DNA of 14,324 nt, taken from Erysipelotrichaceae bacterium (lineage in GTDB: Bacteria; Bacillota_I; Bacilli_A; Erysipelotrichales; Erysipelotrichaceae). The stretch lies in the NCBI GenBank assembly GCA_030533035.1, contig JAUNJW010000017.1, positions 1-14,324 of the forward strand, read 5' to 3'. The position numbers and the translations under genes were made by a program. Under the pieces are notes generated by a model. It was not told the origin of the DNA, searched no databases, and saw only the letters and a program-made list of their open reading frames with translations. Shown here piece after piece: positions 1 through 6,660 of this stretch (positions are counted from its first letter, which is position 1; each line of letters opens with the position of its first letter).

Positions 1-70
1 CGGACAGGACCTTGTTTGACTGCATCTTTCCCGCGAAGGAAAGAAGGCCATTCATAAATTTTTCATTCAT
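1..70 (-). CDS. PTS sugar permease EIIC, N-terminal fragment (cut by window edge)
   Basis: Only the first 23 codons are inside the window, reading leftward from the ATG at 68-70 and continuing past base 1. A strong ribosome site (AGGGGAG, 79-85) lies 8 nt upstream of that ATG, which fixes the start. The peptide begins MNEKFMNGLLSFAGKMQSNK. An amphipathic start with FAGK(M/L)Q is typical of the cellobiose/lactose-family PTS EIIC membrane permeases, which import and phosphorylate sugars together with EIIA and EIIB. With so few residues the family call is by resemblance only, and substrate cannot be judged. The gene faces away from fba and has its own upstream gap with an inverted repeat, consistent with separate sugar-dependent control. 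Confidence 0.5.
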   Translation of the reverse strand, partial: MNEKFMNGLLSFAGKMQSNKVLS

Positions 71-306
71 AATGAAAACTCCCCTTTCATAAGCAGTTTA
101 ACTATCTTGAAAACTCTTTGCAATCAAATTCACACAATATGGCAATTTCTTTTCTGATTTCTGACTATTAATTTGCTTAAAATGACAAATAATTGTCATT
201 TTTGAGCCATTTTCCTGTCAGTAAGCGATTTCATTATTTCAAACCGCGTATAATCCTGATACTTTCAAATCATTTTTATGTGAGAATTGTGTGTGAATTA
301 ACGTAA
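71..306. other. Intergenic regulatory gap between PTS gene and fba terminator
   Basis: No supported gene lies in these 236 bases. The gap is AT-rich and holds the ribosome site of the leftward PTS gene, a 10-bp inverted repeat (179-202) and a repeated motif in inverted copies (AATTCACACAAT at 127-138, ATTGTGTGTGAATT at 286-299). I could not pick a convincing -35/-10 pair for the PTS gene. TATAAT occurs at 249-254 on the + strand, but there is no good -35 and nothing to transcribe in that direction. Confidence 0.6.
179..202. promoter_or_regulatory. Inverted repeat, candidate operator for the PTS gene
   Basis: Two perfect 10-base arms, AAAATGACAA (179-188) and TTGTCATTTT (193-202), flank a 4-base centre. 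It sits about 110 bp upstream of the PTS start and has no T-tail, so it looks more like a dimeric-repressor or activator site than a terminator. The regulator is unknown. Confidence 0.4.
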
Positions 307-336
307 AAGAAAAGACTCCCTGCGGAGCCTTTTCTT
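307..336 (-). terminator. Rho-independent terminator after fba
   Basis: 13-base arms (307-319 and 324-336) pair with one wobble or mismatch around a 4-base loop (CTGC). Read leftward the stem ends in a T-rich run, about 20 bases after the fba stop codon. It is nearly symmetric but there is no + strand gene for it to serve. Confidence 0.8.
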
Positions 337-355
337 CAAATCTTTTTAAGACTGA

Positions 356-1222
356 TTAAGCCTTGTTTGCGGAGCCGAATGCTTCGCAGAGTTCAACTGC
401 CTTTGCAATGATTGCATCGCAGCCCGGCTTCAGGAGCTTACGAGGATCGTAGCCCTTGCCTTCGATATCCTTGCCTGCTTCGATGTACTTTCTTGTAGCA
501 TCAGCGAAGACCAGCTGGAGTTCTGTGTTGACGTTGATCTTGGAAACGCCCATTGTGATAGCCTTGGATGTCTGCTCGAACGGAATACCGGAACCGCCAT
601 GGAGAACGAGCGGCTTGCCGTTGACTGCTTCGTTGATTTCATTCAGACGGTCGAAGTTCAGACCAGCCCAGTTTGCCGGATACTTGCCATGGATGTTGCC
701 GATACCAGCTGCCAGGAAGTCTACGCCGAGAGCAGCGATTTCTGCACATTCCTTCGGATCAGCGAGTTCGCCATTGGATGTAACGCCGTCTTCTGTGCCG
801 CCGATGCCGCCGACTTCGCACTCAACGGAAACACCGACACTGTGAGCCAGAGCGATGATTTCCTTGGACTTTTCTACGTTCTCAGCGAAATCGAAATGGG
901 AGCCGTCGAACATAACGGATGTATAACCGACTTCGATGCAGGCCTTTGCGCCTTCATAGGAACCATGGTCAAGGTGCAGAGCAACAGGAACTGTGATGCC
1001 CATAGCATCGTGGAGGTCTCTGACCATGTCAACTACCATCTTGTAGCCGCCCATGTACTTGGCAGCACTTTCGGATGTCTGAATGATGACAGGGGACTTA
1101 GCCTTCTCAACAGCTGCGAGGATGCACTTTGTCCACTCGAGGTTGTTTGTGTTGAATGCAGGAATCGCGTAATGACCCTCATGAGCCTTTGCGACCATTT
1201 CCTTAGCGGATACTAATACCAT
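356..1222 (-). CDS. fba: Class II fructose-1,6-bisphosphate aldolase
   Basis: Cytosolic glycolytic/gluconeogenic enzyme that cleaves fructose-1,6-bisphosphate to glyceraldehyde-3-phosphate and dihydroxyacetone phosphate using zinc. At 288 residues it has the usual class II length. The signature is complete: LHLDHG (83-87) with catalytic Asp85 and zinc ligand His86, the acidic ECEVGGIGG segment (134-142), the second zinc His in NIHGK (178), the third in LHGGSG (208), and the phosphate-binding NVNTE segment (230-234). Start at 1222 is supported by AGGAGG (1234-1239) 11 nt upstream. It is followed by its own terminator and preceded by a promoter in the gap after rpoE, so it can be transcribed alone. 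The nearby rpoE recalls the B. subtilis rpoE-pyrG-fbaA region. Closely related tagatose-bisphosphate aldolases share this fold, but context favours the glycolytic enzyme. Confidence 0.95.
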   Translation of the reverse strand: MVLVSAKEMVAKAHEGHYAIPAFNTNNLEWTKCILAAVEKAKSPVIIQTSESAAKYMGGYKMVVDMVRDLHDAMGITVPVALHLDHGSYEGAKACIEVGYTSVMFDGSHFDFAENVEKSKEIIALAHSVGVSVECEVGGIGGTEDGVTSNGELADPKECAEIAALGVDFLAAGIGNIHGKYPANWAGLNFDRLNEINEAVNGKPLVLHGGSGIPFEQTSKAITMGVSKINVNTELQLVFADATRKYIEAGKDIEGKGYDPRKLLKPGCDAIIAKAVELCEAFGSANKA

Positions 1223-1251
1223 AGATTATATTTCCTCCTATTTGTGAATAA

Positions 1252-1280
1252 ATCATATCCCTTTTTCTGCCTGTTGAAAA
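1252..1280 (-). promoter_or_regulatory. Predicted promoter of fba
   Basis: On the minus strand, TTTTCA (1275-1280) and TATGAT (1252-1257) are separated by 17 bases, ending just upstream of the fba ribosome site. The -10 is good and the -35 moderate. Confidence 0.5.
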
Positions 1281-1292
1281 GATTTATACCGC

Positions 1293-1320
1293 AAAAAGAA
1301 AGCCTTTTCAGGCTCTCTTT
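1293..1320 (-). terminator. Terminator after rpoE
   Basis: Begins at the base right after the rpoE stop codon. Arms AAAGAGAGCC and GGCTTTCTTT (minus strand) pair over 10 positions with one G-U, around a 6-base loop, and run into five T residues. Confidence 0.8.
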
Positions 1321-1653
1321 TCAGTATGCGTCCTCCCCTTTGGGCAAATCATATCCGCTGTTGTCAACGGGTTCATCAGATTCGTCATCATCCAGTTCGA
1401 TCTCACTGGTATTGATGTGGACTTCTTCAAATTTTCTGCGGTTCCGCAGGTCCCATTTATTGTTTTCCAGTGATGCGAATCTGGGATCAAGCATCAGCTC
1501 GGAATAGAGCTGGCTCTTCTTGCGCTTGCGTTTTTCCTCGGGGATATCCATCTTTTTTGCGACTTCTTCCCAGAGTCTTGCGAAATCAACTTCTTTTTTT
1601 CTTTTGGACAGACATTCAAATGCCACGTCTGTCACGGTTTGGTTGCGTGTCAT
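1321..1653 (-). CDS. rpoE: DNA-directed RNA polymerase delta subunit
   Basis: Firmicute-specific RNA polymerase accessory subunit that speeds core recycling and lowers non-specific binding. The folded HARE-HTH domain covers about residues 1-80, with family hallmarks DFARLWEEV (23-31), the basic stretch KRKRKKSQLYSEL (41-53), LDPRFASLENNKWDLR (55-70) and FEEVHI (75-80). A short acidic tail follows (ELDDDESDEP, 86-95). The whole protein is only 110 residues; the B. subtilis protein is about 173, most of the extra length being a long Asp/Glu tail. Start at 1653 is supported by GAGGAG a few bases upstream. The gene starts 22 bp after the DUF1934 stop, so the two are likely one operon, with a strong terminator directly after rpoE. 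Confidence 0.92.
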   Translation of the reverse strand: MTRNQTVTDVAFECLSKRKKEVDFARLWEEVAKKMDIPEEKRKRKKSQLYSELMLDPRFASLENNKWDLRNRRKFEEVHINTSEIELDDDESDEPVDNSGYDLPKGEDAY

Positions 1654-1675
1654 GCATTACTCCTCTTTGAATCAA

Positions 1676-2062
1676 TCATCGGGCAGCCGGTCCCGCCGGT
1701 CCGGTTTCCCAGATCAGAATCTGATCAAGCACGGGCTCATCCCCCGACAAAACCCTGTACTCAACCAGCCAGACAGTATCATTTTTCTCATAGCGGCTCA
1801 ATTCTGTTTCCAGTTCAAGCCGGCCATATTCTGAATCAATGAAACTCTTGCCTCTACCTCGCTTTCTTAAAACTGTGCGGCTGACCACATCCGCTTTTCT
1901 TTCCAGTATGATTTCTTCATCATCAAACGTAACCGACTGGACAGCGTGACTGCTCTCAGGATAAAGGAGCCTGTTACCGTTCAGCAGGCCCGGTCCCTGC
2001 ACAAGGATTGTTTCTTTTCCCGAAATCCGATCAATCTGTTTCAGTCTGACACTGACTTTCAT
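1676..2062 (-). CDS. DUF1934 (YwiB-like) beta-barrel protein
   Basis: A 128-residue cytoplasmic protein with alternating hydrophobic and charged residues typical of an all-beta barrel and no signal peptide or membrane span. It matches the DUF1934/YwiB type: an N-terminal strand MKVSVRLKQ, a central glycine-containing turn near GPGLLNGNRLLY (23-34), and C-terminal strands around WLVEYRVL (98-105). The molecular function of this family is not known to me; it has a calycin-like fold. In Firmicutes it sits near argS and rpoE, as here. The ATG at 2060-2062 has no recognisable Shine-Dalgarno sequence, and an in-frame TGA lies six codons upstream, so there is no better start. A good promoter lies about 140 bases upstream. 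Confidence 0.8.
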   Translation of the reverse strand: MKVSVRLKQIDRISGKETILVQGPGLLNGNRLLYPESSHAVQSVTFDDEEIILERKADVVSRTVLRKRGRGKSFIDSEYGRLELETELSRYEKNDTVWLVEYRVLSGDEPVLDQILIWETGPAGPAAR

Positions 2063-2209
2063 TTTAAATACCGCAATTCAGTTTCCAGAGCTGCGCATTG
2101 TGTGCACGTCACAAAAAAGCTTTGTTTTTCTCTGGGATTGTCATGTTGTGTTCCGGACAGTCTTCAGCCGGAGATGAAGTAAAAATGTAAGTTTGTTTTT
2201 ATATCAGCA

Positions 2210-2237
2210 ATTTTAATACCATTGTCTGTGAAGTCAA
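2210..2237 (-). promoter_or_regulatory. Predicted promoter of the DUF1934-rpoE operon
   Basis: Minus-strand TTGACT (2232-2237) and TAAAAT (2210-2215) with a 16-base spacer. Both boxes match five of six consensus bases. It implies transcription from about 2203. Confidence 0.6.
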
Positions 2238-2303
2238 TTAGCATAATTCATATTTTTGTCATTTTACCCGGAAACAATGCTTTGATGCAGGTTCCGGCCG
2301 CCA

Positions 2304-2335
2304 TGGTATACTATTAGCGCGGCAGATACAGGAGG
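2304..2335 (+). promoter_or_regulatory. Extended -10 promoter and ribosome site of the Fem-type gene
   Basis: TGG directly precedes TATACT (2307-2312), an extended -10; the only -35 candidate (TTGATG, 2282-2287) is 19 bases away. AGGAGG at 2330-2335 lies 4 nt before the ATG and fixes the start. Confidence 0.6.
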
Positions 2336-2339
2336 CTCC

Positions 2340-3611
2340 ATGCAGTTTAAAACAATCACGGCCGATGAATATGAGGCGTTCGCGCTGACTCATCCCGGCC
2401 GCTATTATATCAACAGTTCAAAAATGATTGAACTGAAAAAGAATAACGGATGGCAGGTTTACTATACTGCCGTCACTGATGAGAACGGAAAGATCCTGGC
2501 CGCTGCCGGTTTTTCAAAAGTCCCGGCCGCCCGGTTCTTCCATTATGCCTACGCCCAGAGAGGCATTCTCTGTGATTTTGAAAACCATGAGCTGACAGCT
2601 TTCTTCACGGAAAAGCTGAAAGATTTCCTCAAAGCCAACGGCATGGCTTATATGAGAATGGATCCCTATGTGGAGTACCAGCAGCTCAATCCGGACGGCT
2701 CCGTCGCGGAGGGCGGATTCAGCAATCAGCACATCATCGATTTCCTGGCTTCACTGGGATATGAACATCTCGGATTTACCAAAAACTACACTGCCGACTC
2801 CCAGGTCAGATATATGGTCGTTCTTGATCTTGATGACAAGGATGATAAAGCCATCACCGCCGGCTATGAGCCGAACACCAGGCGGACAGTCAACAGGGCA
2901 AGGAAATTCGGCGTTGAGATTGAAGAACTGACGCCGGACAATCTCGGCGATTTCATGGAACTGATGGAATTCACCAGTGAAAAGCGCCATTTTACCGATC
3001 TCGGCCTTGATAACTACCGGGCCCAGATGGAAGCGTTCGGACCGGACAATGCCAAAGTCTGGCTGGCGGTTCTCAACACGGACAAGCTGATCGAGATCAA
3101 CGAGAATGATCTGAAAGCTGTTTATGAGGAAATGGCGAAAACAGACGCCTCTCTTGAAAAGACGCCCAACAACGGAAAACTCCTGAGAAGAAAAAAGGAG
3201 GAAGAGGAACGGGTTGTCCAGATCAACCGTATGATCAGCGAAACCAGGGAACTGGAAAGCCAGCGCGGGCACAGGATTATTCTCAGCGGCGCATACTTCG
3301 TTATTTATGATGACGAAATGTATTACATTTCTTCCGGCAGCTATGATGAGCTGCGCAAATACTGCGGCCCGTACCTGATCCAGGATACTGCCATCAGGCT
3401 GGCCAAAAGCCGCGGCTGCCGCCGTTACAATTTCACCGGCACATCCGGCATCTTCGATGAAAGCGGCGATGACTTCGGCGTCTTTGAATTCAAGCGCAAG
3501 CTCGGCGGTCGGCCGATTGAGCTGATCGGTGAATTCAAGCTGACAGCCGACGCCGGAATGATGAAAAAAATAGACGGTATCACAAAGCTGAAAAACATCC
3601 TTCACCGCTGA
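2340..3611 (+). CDS. Fem/MurM-family peptidoglycan bridge peptidyltransferase
   Basis: Cytoplasmic aminoacyltransferase of the FemABX family, which adds amino acids from aminoacyl-tRNA to the stem lysine of lipid II to build the peptidoglycan interpeptide bridge. Two GNAT-like halves are recognisable: residues 1-165 with YMRMDPYVEY (104-113), and residues 170-423, including the N-half/C-half linker TRRTVNRARKFGVEI (180-194). The coiled-coil arm that in this family resembles tRNA-binding helices lies at 254-312 and is highly charged (RRKKEEEERVVQINRMI). The C-terminal core has YYISSGSYDELRKYCGPYLI (328-347) and a typical YNFTG-GIF turn (363-372). The length, 423, is normal for MurM/FemA. Which amino acid is transferred cannot be read from the sequence. 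It is a single gene with its own promoter and terminator. Confidence 0.9.
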   Translation: MQFKTITADEYEAFALTHPGRYYINSSKMIELKKNNGWQVYYTAVTDENGKILAAAGFSKVPAARFFHYAYAQRGILCDFENHELTAFFTEKLKDFLKANGMAYMRMDPYVEYQQLNPDGSVAEGGFSNQHIIDFLASLGYEHLGFTKNYTADSQVRYMVVLDLDDKDDKAITAGYEPNTRRTVNRARKFGVEIEELTPDNLGDFMELMEFTSEKRHFTDLGLDNYRAQMEAFGPDNAKVWLAVLNTDKLIEINENDLKAVYEEMAKTDASLEKTPNNGKLLRRKKEEEERVVQINRMISETRELESQRGHRIILSGAYFVIYDDEMYYISSGSYDELRKYCGPYLIQDTAIRLAKSRGCRRYNFTGTSGIFDESGDDFGVFEFKRKLGGRPIELIGEFKLTADAGMMKKIDGITKLKNILHR

Positions 3612-3623
3612 ATGAATCTGTTA

Positions 3624-3651
3624 AAAAACAATCCCGGACGGGATTGTTTTT
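3624..3651. terminator. Bidirectional terminator between Fem-type gene and HD hydrolase
   Basis: Perfect 12-base arms (3624-3635, 3640-3651) around a GGAC loop, with A-runs on the left and T-runs on the right, so it can end both the rightward Fem transcript and the leftward HD transcript (stop at 3658). Confidence 0.85.
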
Positions 3652-3657
3652 GTATCT

Positions 3658-4881
3658 TCACTTCCGGCTGATCATTTCCGCCGGGTAGTAGACTTTGTTG
3701 TCGTCCTGCACCGGACCGTGGATCAGACTGTAAACGATATTGGACGCGTTTGATAGTTCTTTTGTAGTTCCGTCGCGCATCTGCACCCAGATTGCCCCGT
3801 CAGCGTTTCCTGTGTAAGGGACATATGGTTTCTGGGATACCAGGTCTTTCCCCCAGTAATAATTCAGATCCAGTCCGGCTTCGCGCAGCTGTTTTCTCAG
3901 CTGCCGGTTGGACGAAGGCGTGCTGTCGGCATACTCGAACAGTTTCCTGTCACGGATGCGCAGGGCCAGGTCCCTGACGATGGCGTCCTGATGATGAGTC
4001 AGGCTTTCAAAGGCATATCCGCAGGAGTATTCGTCCAGGGCAAAATACTCCTCCAGGGAAATCTTCTGGCGCAGGGCAACCGGCCTGAAGAGCGGGATCA
4101 GTGAAGGATCCTCTGTATCCCCGAGATCCCCGAGCCTTCTGAAAAGCGCATGCAGAAGATACTCATAGCTGCGGGCTGTGGGATGATAGTAAATCTGCCA
4201 GTACATGTGGTATCTCGACATGATGTAATTTTCCACGGCATAAACGCCGCTTTCTTTTACAACAAGCTGGGTGCCGTCATGGATGCGCAGGGTCCTGAAG
4301 ATTCTCTCGAGATCAAACTCACCGTAGGTTGTTCCGGTAAAGTAGGCATCCCGCAGCAGATAATCCATCCTGTCCGCGTCAAGCTGTGAGCTGATCATCT
4401 GCGACAGCAGCGGATTGCGGCTTTTATGGCGGATCACATCCGCGACATCCTTTGAAAGACCGGGACGGGCCGCCTCAAGAATTTCCGTGATCTCCGTGTT
4501 TTCTTCAATGATCCGGCAGGTGTAAACCTCATGCGATGTCACCGTGATTGCCTCAAACGCATGGCTGTAGGGACCATGTCCGATATCATGCAGCAAACCT
4601 GCCAGCATGACCGTCACCTTTTCATCTTCACTCAGCGAACCGGCGATATCCGGAATTTCCGTCACCATGCGGCGGACAATTTCATAGACGCCCAGGGAAT
4701 GGGCAAAACGCGTATGTTCCGCGCAGTGGTAGACCATGTTGGCCCCGCCGAGCTGGCGGATCCGGCGCAGACGCTGGAACCAGCTGCTGTTGATGCAGTC
4801 CCAGACCACCTGCAGGCTGACATGGATATAGCCGTGGATCGGATCGCGCAGTACTTTTACTTCATCTGTTGTAAGGTACAT
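3658..4881 (-). CDS. HD-domain (d)NTP phosphohydrolase (YwfO/SAMHD1-like)
   Basis: Cytosolic metal-dependent phosphohydrolase of the HD superfamily, close to B. subtilis YwfO and E. faecalis EF1143 type dNTP triphosphohydrolases. The N-terminal family signature DPIHGYI (13-19) is present, then FQRLRRIRQLG (35-45), HTRFAHSLG with metal His61 (56-64), LLHDIGHGPYSHAFE with the His98-Asp99 pair (96-110), and LDADRMDYLLRDA with metal Asp168 (167-179). The complete metal set suggests an active enzyme. The C-terminal half (about 200-407) is helical and lacks any other recognisable domain. It starts 3 bp after the ispF stop, with AAGGAA inside the ispF end as ribosome site, so the two are co-transcribed. 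The link between isoprenoid synthesis and nucleotide hydrolysis is probably just operon sharing. Confidence 0.88.
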   Translation of the reverse strand: MYLTTDEVKVLRDPIHGYIHVSLQVVWDCINSSWFQRLRRIRQLGGANMVYHCAEHTRFAHSLGVYEIVRRMVTEIPDIAGSLSEDEKVTVMLAGLLHDIGHGPYSHAFEAITVTSHEVYTCRIIEENTEITEILEAARPGLSKDVADVIRHKSRNPLLSQMISSQLDADRMDYLLRDAYFTGTTYGEFDLERIFRTLRIHDGTQLVVKESGVYAVENYIMSRYHMYWQIYYHPTARSYEYLLHALFRRLGDLGDTEDPSLIPLFRPVALRQKISLEEYFALDEYSCGYAFESLTHHQDAIVRDLALRIRDRKLFEYADSTPSSNRQLRKQLREAGLDLNYYWGKDLVSQKPYVPYTGNADGAIWVQMRDGTTKELSNASNIVYSLIHGPVQDDNKVYYPAEMISRK

Positions 4882-4884
4882 AGA

Positions 4885-5361
4885 TTATTCCTTTTCTTCC
4901 AGAAGAACAGCTGCGAATGCCTGTACGCCTTCCCTTCTGCCGACAAAGCCCAGGCCTTCCCCGCGGGTGGCCTTGACGCTGATTCTGGAAATATCACAGC
5001 CCAGCGAAGCTGCCAGGTTGCGCCGCATCTGTTCAATATGGGGAGCCATTTTCGGCTTTTCGATCATAATCAAAGCATCGGCATTGCCGATTCTGTATCC
5101 CTTCTCATCCATCATCCGGGCGACTTCCCTCAGGATTATCTGTGAATCGGCCCCTTCCCACTTCGGATCTGTATCCGGGAACCAGTGTCCAAGATCACCG
5201 AGGGCCAGGGCTCCGAGAACCGCTTCTGCCACGGCATGGGTCAGAGCGTCGGCGTCACTGTGGCCGAGAAGACCGAGATCAGAGGGAATCTCAACACCTC
5301 CGAGAATCAGTTTTCTGCCTTCCACAAGGCGGTGAATATCTGTTGACTGCCCTATTCTCAT
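4885..5361 (-). CDS. ispF: 2-C-methyl-D-erythritol 2,4-cyclodiphosphate synthase
   Basis: Fifth committed step of the MEP isoprenoid pathway: converts CDP-ME 2-phosphate to MEcPP with release of CMP, as a trimer in the cytosol. At 158 residues it has normal family length. Zinc ligands Asp8 and His10 (STDIH) and His42 ([10 protein letters not shown], 33-42) are present, as is the acidic DALGDLG-type loop (54-58) and FPDTDP (61-66). The nucleotide-binding loop reads [13 protein letters not shown] (130-142); compared with the usual KATTTEGLGF, the second Thr is replaced by Arg while the Glu (135) is kept. GGAG (5371-5374) lies 9 nt upstream of the ATG. Leads a two-gene operon with the HD hydrolase and is divergent from cca. 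Confidence 0.94.
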   Translation of the reverse strand: MRIGQSTDIHRLVEGRKLILGGVEIPSDLGLLGHSDADALTHAVAEAVLGALALGDLGHWFPDTDPKWEGADSQIILREVARMMDEKGYRIGNADALIMIEKPKMAPHIEQMRRNLAASLGCDISRISVKATRGEGLGFVGRREGVQAFAAVLLEEKE

Positions 5362-5387
5362 TATTATGAACTCCGTTTCTTTTCTTC

Positions 5388-5396
5388 AGTGTATCA
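5388..5396 (-). promoter_or_regulatory. Extended -10 promoter of ispF operon
   Basis: Minus strand TGA followed by TACACT (5388-5393), about 27 bases upstream of the ATG; no convincing -35. It lies back to back with the cca promoter in an 83-bp gap. Confidence 0.45.
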
Positions 5397-5425
5397 CAGC
5401 TTGCGTTCTTGTGCTGAGTGCGGTC

Positions 5426-5434
5426 TGCTATAAT
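5426..5434 (+). promoter_or_regulatory. Extended -10 promoter placed for leaderless cca mRNA
   Basis: TGC followed by a perfect TATAAT (5429-5434). Transcription is expected at about 5440-5442, only 3-5 bases before the ATG at 5445. No purine-rich ribosome site exists in the preceding 20 bases. There is no good -35 at 16-18 bp. Confidence 0.6.
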
Positions 5435-5444
5435 TAGATTCACC

Positions 5445-6641
5445 ATGATGACCGGAATTCCTTCCTTTGTAAAAACACTGATGGCAGCCCTGGACAGGGG
5501 CGGCTATGAAAGCTTTGTGGTCGGCGGTGCGGTGCGCAGCGCTCTTTTGGGCGTGCCTGTCCATGATTATGACCTGACCACCAATGCGACGCCTGACCAG
5601 ATGAAGGAAGTCTTCCGCGGATACAGAACCATTGAAACCGGAATCCGCCACGGCACCCTGACAGTCGTATGCGAAGGAAAGCCGGTTGAGATCACAACTT
5701 ACAGAAAAGATTCCGCCTATGGCGATCACCGCCATCCCGATCATGTGGAGTTCACTTCCGCCCTGCAGGAGGACTGTGCCCGCAGGGATTTCACAGTCAA
5801 CGCCATGTGCGCCGGAATGGATGGCAGTATTCTGGACTTCTTCGGCGGCAGGGAAGATCTCAGGAACAGAATCATCCGCTGCATCGGCAATCCGGATGCC
5901 CGTTTTGATGAAGACGCCCTGCGGATTCTGCGGGCTCTCCGTTTCGCGGCCAGGCTGTCATTTTCCATTGACGGCTCCACCGCTGAAGCACTGCGCCGGA
6001 ACAAGGACCTTCTGAATTTCATTTCCGCGGAAAGAATCCATGATGAGCTTAACGGTTTCCTCGAAGCTCCGGGATGTACTGAGCTGCTGAAAGAATACCG
6101 GGAAGTTTTTGAAGTGTTTATTCCTGAACTGAAGGCACTGACCGCAGCCCGGTATGATTCTCTCTGCGAAGCGCTGGAAAGAGCGCCCGGAAACAGTCTG
6201 ATCCGCCTGGCCCTGCTTCTTTCATACGTTCAGCAGCCAAAACAGATCCTGAAGAGGCTGAAGTATTCCAATACCGATTCAAGGCTTGTCCTTTCCCTGA
6301 TTGCAGGCAAAGAAAAACCCGCAGCCGGTGCCGCTGATATCAGGCGGGCCGTGCGGGATTATCAGGATGATGTTCCGGCATGGATCAGTTACCGCTGTGC
6401 CCTGGATCCTTCTCTTGATGAGGAAGAAATCCTGAACATATACAGAAAAATCATTGCGGACGGCGACTGCTGCAGCCTGAAGCAGCTGGCGGTAAACGGC
6501 GATGACCTGGTGCAGGCCGGCTTCCGGGGAAAGCAGATCGCGGAAGCGCTGGATACCCTGCTGGAAGAAGTCATAGAAAAACGGCTGCCTAACAGCCGTC
6601 ATGAACTTATCAAATATTCTGAGGTTATGAAGAAATGGTGA
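5445..6641 (+). CDS. cca: CCA-adding tRNA nucleotidyltransferase
   Basis: Class II polymerase-beta-type nucleotidyltransferase that builds or repairs the 3' CCA end of tRNA. Counting from the ATG at 5445 (398 aa), the head has FVVGGAVRSALLG (24-36), and catalytic carboxylates in HDYDLTT (Asp41, Asp43). The neck and body follow with HGTLTV, RRDFTVNAM, the GNPDARFDEDALRILRALRF block and the ERIHDEL segment. The C-terminal helical tail is as expected. The usual GG-VRD motif reads GG-VRS here, an unusual change at a normally conserved Asp. A longer frame opens at a GTG at 5418, but the TATAAT lies inside that stretch, so I chose the ATG; a second ATG follows at 5448. The stop codon is inside the terminator stem. 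It is monocistronic. Confidence 0.92.
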   Translation: MMTGIPSFVKTLMAALDRGGYESFVVGGAVRSALLGVPVHDYDLTTNATPDQMKEVFRGYRTIETGIRHGTLTVVCEGKPVEITTYRKDSAYGDHRHPDHVEFTSALQEDCARRDFTVNAMCAGMDGSILDFFGGREDLRNRIIRCIGNPDARFDEDALRILRALRFAARLSFSIDGSTAEALRRNKDLLNFISAERIHDELNGFLEAPGCTELLKEYREVFEVFIPELKALTAARYDSLCEALERAPGNSLIRLALLLSYVQQPKQILKRLKYSNTDSRLVLSLIAGKEKPAAGAADIRRAVRDYQDDVPAWISYRCALDPSLDEEEILNIYRKIIADGDCCSLKQLAVNGDDLVQAGFRGKQIAEALDTLLEEVIEKRLPNSRHELIKYSEVMKKW

Positions 6642-6658
6642 TACAGTCACCATTTTTT
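6633..6658. terminator. Bidirectional terminator overlapping the cca stop
   Basis: Perfect 9-base arms AAATGGTGA (6633-6641) and TCACCATTT (6647-6655) around a 5-base loop, followed by T6. The left arm contains the last Trp codon and TGA stop of cca. Read leftward it directly follows the darA stop at 6661. Confidence 0.8.
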
Positions 6659-6660
6659 CA

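Larger units (their letters stand above)
2063..2339. other. Divergent intergenic region, ywiB-like gene / Fem gene
   Basis: No gene is supported in these 277 bases. The region carries the leftward promoter of the DUF1934-rpoE operon, the rightward promoter of the Fem-type gene, and an unusually long predicted leader of roughly 140 bases for the leftward transcript. The leader contains an 11-codon reading frame (ATG at about 2121, MTIPEKNKAFL, minus strand) without a good ribosome site; I do not call it a gene. Confidence 0.55.

Noticed and set aside
249..254. TATAAT on the + strand in the left gap
   Set aside because: There is no -35 at a usable distance and no downstream + strand gene; it would only give antisense RNA to fba.
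599..1216. A 205-codon + strand frame opposite fba
   Set aside because: Antisense of a complete aldolase with all catalytic residues; no independent support.
2121..2154. 11-codon leader frame ahead of the ywiB-like gene as a regulatory peptide
   Set aside because: No good ribosome site and no run of codons suggesting attenuation; too little support to call a gene.
2751..3605. A 284-codon - strand frame opposite the Fem-type gene
   Set aside because: Mirror of the real gene; no ribosome site and no family motif.
4531..5145. A 204-codon + strand frame across the HD/ispF junction
   Set aside because: It spans two real genes on the other strand and has no motif or ribosome site.
5418..5444. 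Longer cca start at GTG 5418
   Set aside because: The extended -10 hexamer lies within this stretch, the added residues match no cca N-terminus, and there is no ribosome site.
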